From an uncultured Eubacteriales bacterium (lineage in GTDB: Bacteria; Bacillota; Clostridia; UBA1381), in contig CAJKHT010000003.1 of NCBI GenBank assembly GCA_905199755.1, forward strand, positions 16,019 through 80,018: a stretch of DNA of 64,000 bases. Direction: 5' to 3'. The notes under the pieces were generated by a model. The model made no database searches. It had not been told where the DNA came from and worked only from the letters and a program-made list of their open reading frames with translations. Within the stretch, counting starts at the first letter, position 1, and every line of letters starts with the position of its first letter. Below are positions 57,904-64,000 of this stretch, one piece after another. Both the position numbers and the translations under genes were made by a program.

Positions 57904-60318
57904 TCAGCCTTTAACTACTATATTTACAAGCTTTCCGAGTACTGCAATTGTTTTTACAATTTCTTTTCCGTCAATCAGATTTTTGATTTTTTCGCTCGCC
58001 ATTGCCGCTTCAAGAGTGCCGTCCTTGTCAAGTCCGGCGCTTATCATAAGCTTATCCTTGATTTTTCCGTTTATCTGAACAACGATTTCGACCTCATCAT
58101 CAACGGTTTTTTCATCATCATATTCAGGCCATTTATGCACCGACAGGAAGCCGCCGTCCCCGTATTTCTCCCACAGCTCCTCCGTCATATGCGGCGCAAC
58201 CGGGTTCAGCAATGTTATAAGCGCAAGATATTCGCCCTTTGTTACCGAGCCTTTTTTCGTAAAATCATTTACAAGACTCATCATAGCGGCAATTGCCGTA
58301 TTAAACTTCATGCGTTCATAATCGTCGCTGACCTTTTTAATCGTTTTGTGCACAGCCTTTTCCATGTCTGCACTCAAACCGTTTTCATCGGTTAAAATAT
58401 TTTGTAAATTCCATACTCTTTCTATAAACTTATAGCAGCCCTTAAGTCCCTGCTGCGACCACGGTGTTGCCTGGTCAAATGCACCTATAAACATTTCATA
58501 AGTTCTGAATGCATCGGCACCGAATTCCTCCACAACTTCATCGGGATTTACAACGTTTCCTCTCGACTTGGACATTTTCTCATTATTTTCACCCAAAATC
58601 ATACCGTGCGATGTACGCTTCATATACGGTTCACAAGTGGGTACAACTCCGATGTCATACAGGAATTTATGCCAGAATCTCGAATAAAGGAGATGCAGTG
58701 TTGTATGCTCCATACCGCCGTTGTACCAGTCTACCATCTGCCAGTATGAAAGTGCCTCCTTTGATGCAAGTGCCTCCGTGTTATGCGGATCCATATAGCG
58801 CAGGAAATACCAGCTTGAGCCTGCCCACTGCGGCATTGTATCGGTTTCTCTTACTGCCTTGCCGCCGCAGCACGGACAGGTTGTATTTATCCAGTCATAT
58901 GCCTTTGCAAGCGGCGATTCGCCGTTTTCGCCCGGTTCAAAGGTATCAATTTCCGGGAGTACAAGCGGCAGCTCGCTTTCGGGAACGGGTACCCAGCCGC
59001 ATTTTTCGCAATTTACCAGCGGAATAGGCTCACCCCAGTAACGCTGACGTGAGAACACCCAGTCACGCAGCTTGAAGTTGACCTTTCTTTTTCCGAGACC
59101 TTTTTCCTCCAGCCAGTTTATCATGGTCGGGATTGCTTCTTTTACGGGCAAACCGTTCAGAAATCCCGAATTTACCATATTGCCCTTATACACATCGGTA
59201 TATGCTTCCTCCTGAACGTCCTTTCCGCCGGAAACGACTTCTATAATCGGAAGCTTGAATTTCTTTGCAAATTCCCAGTCACGCGTATCATGCGCCGGAA
59301 CAGCCATAATTGCTCCCGTTCCGTAGGTTACGAGAACGTAATCCGAAATAAAGACAGGCAGATGTTCGCCGTTTGCGGGATTTATTGCATAAACTCCCTT
59401 AAGCTGTACACCTGTTTTTCCCTTATTCAGCTCCGTTCTTTCAAATTCGGACTTTGTAGCAGCTTCTTTAATATATGCTTCCGCCTCGTCCCAGTTGGTT
59501 ATCTGCGGCTTAAGCTTTTCAATAAGCTTATGCTCCGGGGACATAACGGTATAAGTCGCACCGAAAAGCGTATCACAGCGAGTAGTGTAAACAATCATTT
59601 CGTCACCGGTGCTTAATGTGAATTTCACCTCCGCGCCCTCCGAGCGTCCTATCCAGTTTTTCTGCTGTGTTTTTATTTTTTCAAGGTAATCAACCTTATC
59701 CAAATCATCTATAAGGCGCTGTGCATACTCGGTAATTTTAAGCATCCACTGGCTTTTCCTCTTCTGAACCACCTGGCTTCCGCAGCGCTCACATACGCCG
59801 TTTACAACTTCCTCGTTTGAAAGTCCGACCTTACAGCCCGTACACCAGTTTATGGGCATTTCCTGCTTATATGCCAATCCCTTTTTAAACAGCTGCAGAA
59901 AAATCCACTGTGTCCACTTATAATATTCGGGATCGGTAGTATTTACTTCCCTTGACCAGTCAAAGGAAAATCCTATCATTTTCAGCTGACGCTTAAAGTT
60001 TGCAACATTCTTTTCCGTAACCTTTTTAGGGTGAATTTTATTTTTTATAGCATAGTTTTCGGTAGGCAGACCAAATGCGTCCCAGCCTATGGGATACAAA
60101 ACATTCTCGCCCTGCATTCTGCGCTTTCTCGCAATAATATCCATTGCGGTATAGCTTCTCGGATGACCTACATGCAGTCCCTGTCCCGACGGATACGGGA
60201 ACTCAACCAGTCCGAAAAATTTAGGCTTATCGGAATTGTTTGAAGCATGGAATATTCCTGCCTCCTCCCATCTGTCCTGCCACTTTTTTTCAATGTTCTT
60301 GTAATTGTACGTTTCCAT
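57904..60318 (-). CDS. leuS: Leucyl-tRNA synthetase
   Basis: An 804-residue class I synthetase that charges tRNA-Leu. The HIGH motif appears as H-V-G-H at residues 49-52 and the KMSKS motif is exact, about three-quarters along the protein. A zinc-like cysteine cluster (C-T-G-C ... C-E-R-C) and the CP1 editing domain are present. Length matches bacterial LeuRS. The gene lies within the yhbY-nadD-yqeK-rsfS-leuS-dgt order, 22 bases after rsfS, so no T-box leader is present. AAGGAG precedes the ATG. Confidence 0.98.
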   Translation of the reverse strand: METYNYKNIEKKWQDRWEEAGIFHASNNSDKPKFFGLVEFPYPSGQGLHVGHPRSYTAMDIIARKRRMQGENVLYPIGWDAFGLPTENYAIKNKIHPKKVTEKNVANFKRQLKMIGFSFDWSREVNTTDPEYYKWTQWIFLQLFKKGLAYKQEMPINWCTGCKVGLSNEEVVNGVCERCGSQVVQKRKSQWMLKITEYAQRLIDDLDKVDYLEKIKTQQKNWIGRSEGAEVKFTLSTGDEMIVYTTRCDTLFGATYTVMSPEHKLIEKLKPQITNWDEAEAYIKEAATKSEFERTELNKGKTGVQLKGVYAINPANGEHLPVFISDYVLVTYGTGAIMAVPAHDTRDWEFAKKFKLPIIEVVSGGKDVQEEAYTDVYKGNMVNSGFLNGLPVKEAIPTMINWLEEKGLGKRKVNFKLRDWVFSRQRYWGEPIPLVNCEKCGWVPVPESELPLVLPEIDTFEPGENGESPLAKAYDWINTTCPCCGGKAVRETDTMPQWAGSSWYFLRYMDPHNTEALASKEALSYWQMVDWYNGGMEHTTLHLLYSRFWHKFLYDIGVVPTCEPYMKRTSHGMILGENNEKMSKSRGNVVNPDEVVEEFGADAFRTYEMFIGAFDQATPWSQQGLKGCYKFIERVWNLQNILTDENGLSADMEKAVHKTIKKVSDDYERMKFNTAIAAMMSLVNDFTKKGSVTKGEYLALITLLNPVAPHMTEELWEKYGDGGFLSVHKWPEYDDEKTVDDEVEIVVQINGKIKDKLMISAGLDKDGTLEAAMASEKIKNLIDGKEIVKTIAVLGKLVNIVVKG

Positions 60319-60340
60319 TTATATATACTCCTTTGTATGA

Positions 60341-60670
60341 TTATTCTCCCACATCGTCCCAAAGACGTTCGATTGCGTAAAATTCACGCATTTCCTGCTG
60401 CATTACATGCACTATTACATCACCGTAATCCATCAGTATCCAGCTGCCGCCGCGATAGCCCTCATTATGGCGCACTTCCTCTCCGGCTTCAAGCATTTTT
60501 TCCTCGACCTCGTCAACGCATGCCCTTACCTGCACGGTTGACTGACACGATGCAATCACAAAGTAATCACTGAGTGAGGTCTGCTTTGCAACGTCAAGTA
60601 TTTCTATATTCGAGGCTTTTTTATCTTCAAGTGCATTTTTTATAATTTCAAGCTTTTTGTTTATATCCAT
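60341..60670 (-). CDS. rsfS: Ribosome silencing factor
   Basis: A 109-residue RsfS (YbeB/Iojap) protein that binds ribosomal protein uL14 and blocks subunit joining in starvation. S-L-S-D-Y-F-V-I-A-S and the C-terminal G-S-W-I-L-M-D-Y-G-D-V-I-V-H-V-M segments are characteristic. Its place between yqeK and leuS is the usual Firmicutes order. AAAGGACGG precedes the ATG. Confidence 0.96.
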   Translation of the reverse strand: MDINKKLEIIKNALEDKKASNIEILDVAKQTSLSDYFVIASCQSTVQVRACVDEVEEKMLEAGEEVRHNEGYRGGSWILMDYGDVIVHVMQQEMREFYAIERLWDDVGE

Positions 60671-60672
60671 GT

Positions 60673-61230
60673 TTACCGTCCTTTCACCAAATCATTCCAC
60701 GCTTCGAGGGTTTTGGGGTGTATCACCGCATTCTTTTTAAGATTAAAAAATATGCTTTGCCTTATTGCCTCAAGCACTGCGGTATCCAAATCCTCGTATG
60801 CCGTTTTTCTCAAAAGCTCCACTCCGTCAAAGCTTCTTGACGGTTCAATCATATCCGCAAGATAAATTATCTTATCAAGCGTTGTCATATCCGCTTTTGC
60901 CGTAGTGTGATAACGTATCGCTTCAAGAATTTCACTGTCATTAATTCCGTACTCGTCCGCTGCCACAGCCGCGCCGAGCGGTGCATGTATAACAGCCGGA
61001 CATTTAAGCATTATATTGTCAAGCTCCACACCGCGTTTATGACATTCGTTTATCTGCTCATCAATGCTCATACCCTTTGCACAGTCATGCAAAAGTCCTG
61101 CGGTGTATGCCTTGTTTTCGTCAGCGCCGTACCGCTTTGCAAGCTTTACCGCCTCACTGCACACTCCCAGACTGTGCCGATAGCGTTCGGGCTTTAACGA
61201 AGCCTGCAATTTATTCTTAATATACTCCAT
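60673..61230 (-). CDS. yqeK: YqeK family HD phosphohydrolase (Ap4A hydrolase)
   Basis: A 185-residue HD-domain protein. R-H-S-L-G-V (about 18-23), L-L-H-D-C-A-K-G (about 46-53) and later conserved His/Asp residues form the metal site. YqeK proteins hydrolyse diadenosine tetraphosphate symmetrically. The start codon overlaps the end of nadD by 14 nt, and the stop is two bases before rsfS, so the genes are translationally linked. Confidence 0.95.
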   Translation of the reverse strand: MEYIKNKLQASLKPERYRHSLGVCSEAVKLAKRYGADENKAYTAGLLHDCAKGMSIDEQINECHKRGVELDNIMLKCPAVIHAPLGAAVAADEYGINDSEILEAIRYHTTAKADMTTLDKIIYLADMIEPSRSFDGVELLRKTAYEDLDTAVLEAIRQSIFFNLKKNAVIHPKTLEAWNDLVKGR

Positions 61231-61810
61231 TGCTTTCTATATATTCAAGCACGCTGTCGGGCAGCATATGCCTGATGCTCTTTCCTTCTTTCAGTCTGTT
61301 TCGTATTTCCGTTGAGGAAATGCCTATAACCGGAGAATCGATTACACGTATATCACCGCCGTATTTCTTTTGCATTTCTGCGGCTTTTTTGCATACCGTA
61401 CCGTTTTCATTCCTCGGATACACCAGAATAACGCATAATTTCACGATTTCCTCCGGCATATACCACTCGGGCAAATCACGCAGCGAGTCCTCACCTATTA
61501 TAAAATACAGTTCTTCATTCGGTCTGCCGTTTTTTAATGCCCTTAACGTATTCACGGAATATGAATATTGCGTCTGCCGCACTTCATAGTCATCAGCACA
61601 AAAATCCGAATCGTCTTTTACACCAAGGCACACCATTTCATGACGCACCTCGGCGGAGGGCATGTCCATACCGCGTTTATGCGGCGGATTTCCGCTTGTC
61701 ATAAAAATGATTTCATCAAGCCCGTATTGCTCCATTGCATATCTTGCGATAAGAAGATGCGCATTGTGTATGGGATTGAAGGTGCCTCCCATTATTCCTG
61801 TTTTTTTCAT
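61217..61810 (-). CDS. nadD: Nicotinate-nucleotide adenylyltransferase
   Basis: A 197-residue NAD biosynthesis enzyme transferring AMP from ATP to nicotinate mononucleotide. The nucleotidyltransferase motif G-G-T-F-N-P-I-H-N-A-H (about 8-18) and the C-terminal I-S-S-T-E-I-R motif are exact. Its ATG overlaps the yhbY stop by four bases (ATGA). Confidence 0.97.
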   Translation of the reverse strand: MKKTGIMGGTFNPIHNAHLLIARYAMEQYGLDEIIFMTSGNPPHKRGMDMPSAEVRHEMVCLGVKDDSDFCADDYEVRQTQYSYSVNTLRALKNGRPNEELYFIIGEDSLRDLPEWYMPEEIVKLCVILVYPRNENGTVCKKAAEMQKKYGGDIRVIDSPVIGISSTEIRNRLKEGKSIRHMLPDSVLEYIESNGVY

Positions 61811-62109
61811 TTTCGGGGCAGTTCGATTTTTCTCTTTTTTTCGTCCGAGGACTGACGGTAGAGAATGAATTTGTTTCCGATTGCCTGTACAGGCTCCGCA
61901 CGAAGCTCTGCCGCAACCTCATTGCAGGTTTCCTTTGTATCGAGAAGTGCGGTTTCAAGAATATGCACCTTTAAAATTTCTCTTTTTTCCAATGCTTCAT
62001 CTATGCCTTTTAAAAGAGTATCCGTAATACCCTCCTTGCCCACCTGAAATATCGGCTCAAGCTCGTGTGAAATTTTCCTTAAATATGCTCTTTGCTTACT
62101 CGTTATCAT
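61807..62109 (-). CDS. yhbY: Ribosome assembly RNA-binding protein YhbY
   Basis: A 100-residue single CRM-domain protein that associates with pre-50S ribosomes. I-T-S-K-Q-R-A-Y-L-R-K near the start and V-G-K-E-G-I-T followed by A-L-E-K-R-E-I-L-K-V are family signatures. It is the first gene of the housekeeping operon, behind the consensus promoter at 62143-62171; GGAG lies seven bases before the ATG. Confidence 0.95.
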   Translation of the reverse strand: MITSKQRAYLRKISHELEPIFQVGKEGITDTLLKGIDEALEKREILKVHILETALLDTKETCNEVAAELRAEPVQAIGNKFILYRQSSDEKKRKIELPRK

Positions 62110-62142
62110 ATAATTACTCCATTTTACCCATTATAATGTATA

Positions 62143-62171
62143 ATTATAACATTATCATTTGTTTATGTCAA
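62143..62171 (-). promoter_or_regulatory. Consensus sigma-A promoter of the yhbY-dgt operon
   Basis: A perfect TTGACA (62166-62171) and TATAAT (62143-62148) are 17 bp apart, about 34 bases upstream of the yhbY start codon. No gene lies between here and the terminator at 62215. Confidence 0.92.
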
Positions 62172-62214
62172 CCTTAAACCTTGCACAAAAAGTAAAATTC
62201 CGCACCGGCAAAAA

Positions 62215-62251
62215 TAAGACGTCAAAGAGGCTTAACCTTTTTGACGTCTTA
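62215..62251 (-). terminator. Terminator after the GH4 gene
   Basis: A 12-bp stem (62215-62226 with 62240-62251; TAAGACGTCAAA and its complement) is followed on the minus strand by TTTTTGCC. It lies 15 bases past the GH4 stop codon. Confidence 0.9.
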
Positions 62252-62266
62252 CACCGCAGTTATATA

Positions 62267-63658
62267 TTATTTAAAATATTCTCCGAGATAATTTTTGGTA
62301 TTTTCTATCATTTCATCAAACAGCTTTCGTGCATCAGCCGCAGACACTGTTACAAGCGGATCGTTTACAAATGCCTTGAATGCCATTTCCAAATCACGCT
62401 CCGCACCGGCACGTGCGATAATCTCCTGCTCACCGCATATTCTGGCAATAAGCGGATAAATCACCTCAGGAATTTCTCCCGCAAACACAGGTAAAATAGT
62501 ATTTGAGCGGAACACCGCATTTGTTTCGACAACCGCATCATACGGCAGATTAGGTATCTGACCTTTATTGGGAATATTAACATTGGTTATAAGGTCTCCC
62601 AAGCCGAGAAGCGCACGCATCTGGTTTACACCCTCTTCGCCGGTATTCTCTATTTCCGGCTTTTTCTCTCCCGAAACCAGCTTTGCACTTTCTTCAAGAC
62701 GATTTTTTAAATCCTCCTTTCGCCACGAAACCGGAGTGAGTCCGAATCTCCACTCTTTCACCTTTTCGGGATTCTCGAGATACCATTTTCCGGGGCAAAA
62801 TTCGGCAAGGTGTCTGTCGCCTGCCGCCGCAATGTAGCCGTAGCGTCTGAATAAATCCATCTTCACCCTTTCGGCAGATGCAAACACATTGTTCATCCAG
62901 TTTGTATCCACCTTTTCACGATAACCCGTTTCGTGATACTTATCGGCAAATTCTCTGTAAACGTCGAATAAATCTATATCCTTATACTTTGCCTCGGTAA
63001 GCCATGTAAAATGGTTTACTCCGAGAACATTTATCTTTATATCCTCGCGTTTTGCATCTTCAATTCCGCGCAGCTCCGCCAAAGCCTTTCCGAGCAGTTT
63101 CTGCGTAGCAAAAACCTCGTGGCAGCAGCCAAATGCCTTTATCTGCGGAAATGCCTTATACAGTGCTCTTACACACACGCTCATCGGATTCGTATAGTTG
63201 ATAACCCATGCCTCGGGTGCATATTCCTTTACCGCCAGCGCTATTTCCTCCATCATGGGAATTGTACGCATAGCTCTTACAATTCCTCCCGGGCCGGAAG
63301 TATCGCCCACTGACTGATAAATTCCGTACTTTTCCGGAGTATGCACATCGCTTTCCATTTCGTCAAATGTGCCGGGCAATATTGAAATTACCACGAAATC
63401 ACAGCCTGTAAGCGCTTCGCCTATAGTTTTTACCGCCGTATACCGCCATTCGGATTTGCTTTCCTCAAGCTCGTTTATTTTATTGCCTATAATTTCATTG
63501 TGATATGCCGCCTCGAAGTCAATATCATACAGATACACCTCACCCGACATATCCTCCGCCGATGCCAGATCCGACATAAGTCCCCATGCCCATCCGCGTG
63601 AACCGCCGCCTATGTAAGCAATTTTTATATTTTCCGCTTTTTTTCCGTTATAATTCAT
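62267..63658 (-). CDS. lplD: GH4 family glycosidase, alpha-galacturonidase type
   Basis: A 463-residue NAD- and metal-dependent GH4 enzyme of the cytoplasm. The N-terminal Rossmann fold shows G-G-G-S-R-G-W-A-W-G-L at 17-27, and N-Y-T-N-P-M (154-159) is the conserved ligand segment. The diagnostic four-residue motif is C-H-E-V at 179-182, the form reported for alpha-galacturonidases such as Bacillus LplD, rather than the C-H-S-V, C-N-V-P or C-D-M-P forms of other GH4 subgroups. It would release galacturonate from imported pectic oligosaccharides, in keeping with loci A and B, although it lies outside them. AAAGGAT precedes the ATG, and a structured leader lies upstream. Confidence 0.9.
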   Translation of the reverse strand: MNYNGKKAENIKIAYIGGGSRGWAWGLMSDLASAEDMSGEVYLYDIDFEAAYHNEIIGNKINELEESKSEWRYTAVKTIGEALTGCDFVVISILPGTFDEMESDVHTPEKYGIYQSVGDTSGPGGIVRAMRTIPMMEEIALAVKEYAPEAWVINYTNPMSVCVRALYKAFPQIKAFGCCHEVFATQKLLGKALAELRGIEDAKREDIKINVLGVNHFTWLTEAKYKDIDLFDVYREFADKYHETGYREKVDTNWMNNVFASAERVKMDLFRRYGYIAAAGDRHLAEFCPGKWYLENPEKVKEWRFGLTPVSWRKEDLKNRLEESAKLVSGEKKPEIENTGEEGVNQMRALLGLGDLITNVNIPNKGQIPNLPYDAVVETNAVFRSNTILPVFAGEIPEVIYPLIARICGEQEIIARAGAERDLEMAFKAFVNDPLVTVSAADARKLFDEMIENTKNYLGEYFK

Positions 63659-64000
63659 TATTTATATCCTTTCCGTGCCGCAAGACACAAAACTTAAGTC
63701 TGAAAGAAAATTGCTCAGAGTGCTGCTTTGCAGCGAGCGGTGCTGTACACCGGTACCGCCCCGAGCAAAAAGTTGTGCTATGGGCGATTTTATTCAGACT
63801 TATGCATCTCCTTCTTGTTTATTTTTTATCTCATTATACATCAAATTTTCTGTCATCGCCACTGATTTTTTGTGTTTTTTTAATTAAAAACTACAGAAAT
63901 ATTGCATTTTTTTCCGAAATGTGATAATATATTATAAACTGCGGATCCTATGCCAAAAGCATCTATTTTTTATTTTCTGATAACTAACATTTTATCATCA
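63659..64000 (-). promoter_or_regulatory. Upstream region of the GH4 gene
   Basis: This 342-bp stretch holds no supportable gene. It contains the 108-nt structured element at 63695-63802 and, on the minus strand, a TATAAT at 63833-63838 that would start transcription near 63826 and place the structure in the 5' leader. The -35 is poor, so activator control is possible. From 63840 to the window end the sequence is A/T-rich with nothing recognised. Confidence 0.5.
63695..63802 (-). ncRNA. Structured leader element, candidate cis-regulatory RNA
   Basis: A closing 10-bp stem (63695-63704 with 63793-63802) encloses further helices: TTGCTC/GAGCAA (63711-63716 with 63763-63768), GCGGT/ACCGC (63737-63741 with 63755-63759) and GCTGC/GCAGC (63722-63726 with 63730-63734). 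On the minus strand a CGCCC segment near 63786 could instead pair with GGGCG near 63760, so two alternative folds exist. It matches no riboswitch class I recognise. It could also be a palindromic interspersed repeat or a transcribed small RNA. Confidence 0.5.

Noticed and set aside
63737..63768. GGGCGGTACCGG-like segment resembling a T-box antiterminator
   Set aside because: There is no specifier stem, no matching terminator, and the downstream gene is a glycosidase; the similarity is partial.
63793..63808. Five-codon leader peptide (M-H-K-S-E) in the GH4 leader
   Set aside because: The AAGGAG directly abuts the ATG, too close to initiate, and the frame coincides with the closing stem; it could be chance.
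63586..63924. Plus-strand frames through the structured leader of the GH4 gene
   Set aside because: They overlap the GH4 start and the hairpin element and encode Cys/Arg-rich sequence without a ribosome site.
1..64000. CRISPR arrays, insertion sequences, prophage genes, tRNA or rRNA genes
   Set aside because: I saw no repeat-spacer pattern, transposase or integrase motifs, tRNA cloverleaf with CCA-end context, or rRNA segments on either strand.

Overview
The window reads as a low-to-mid G+C, spore-forming member of the Clostridia that carries an S-layer. Six proteins carry S-layer homology (SLH) domains. A SpoVM-like microprotein is present, ribosome binding sites are strong GGAGG types, and several promoters match the sigma-A consensus. 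The combination of SLH-anchored surface enzymes with pectin-type families (GH28-like, pectate-lyase-like beta-helices, heparinase-II/III-like lyases, a GH4 enzyme with the CHEV motif) recalls gut pectin degraders such as Monoglobus. That placement is an inference; no rRNA or tRNA gene lies in the window to test it.

Bases 1-49546 are almost entirely two carbohydrate-utilisation loci on the minus strand. Locus A (transcribed 16889 to 62) has a solute-binding lipoprotein, a frameshifted small secreted gene, two sugar ABC permeases, two SLH proteins, two secreted heparinase-like lyases in tandem and a double LamG-like protein. Just upstream, with its own promoter and terminator, is a membrane-bound AraC regulator (17060-19345). 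The locus A promoter has two direct repeats 21 bp apart that look like an AraC-type operator. Locus B (49546 to 19612) has two permeases, two Asp-box propeller proteins, three beta-helix proteins, an SLH protein paralogous to the one in locus A, its own binding lipoprotein, and then a set of apparently cytoplasmic enzymes: GH28-like, SGNH esterase, heparinase-like lyase, GHL6-like hydrolase, GH94-type phosphorylase and a serine hydrolase. It is flanked by a divergent YesM/YesN-type two-component system (49790-52591). The implied scheme is wall-bound cleavage and capture of an acidic, probably pectic, glycan, import of oligosaccharides, and intracellular trimming.

Bases 52637-64000 are mostly housekeeping: an SGNH-like gene; a DUF421/DUF4363/small membrane protein/SpoVM-like cluster; a truncated PEP-utilising (Enzyme I-like) protein; a DUF975 membrane protein; the operon yhbY-nadD-yqeK-rsfS-leuS-dgt behind a consensus promoter; and a GH4 alpha-galacturonidase-type gene preceded by a strongly structured leader of about 108 nt.

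The most interesting items are: (1) a probable split or programmed -1 frameshift gene at 45070, where an X-XXY-YYZ heptamer lies directly before the stop and the downstream beta-helix frame has no proper start; (2) an SLH-anchored, apparently non-catalytic family of about 850 residues, one copy beside each transporter; (3) the structured leader upstream of the GH4 gene; (4) an unusual pairing of a GH94-type phosphorylase with pectin-type enzymes.
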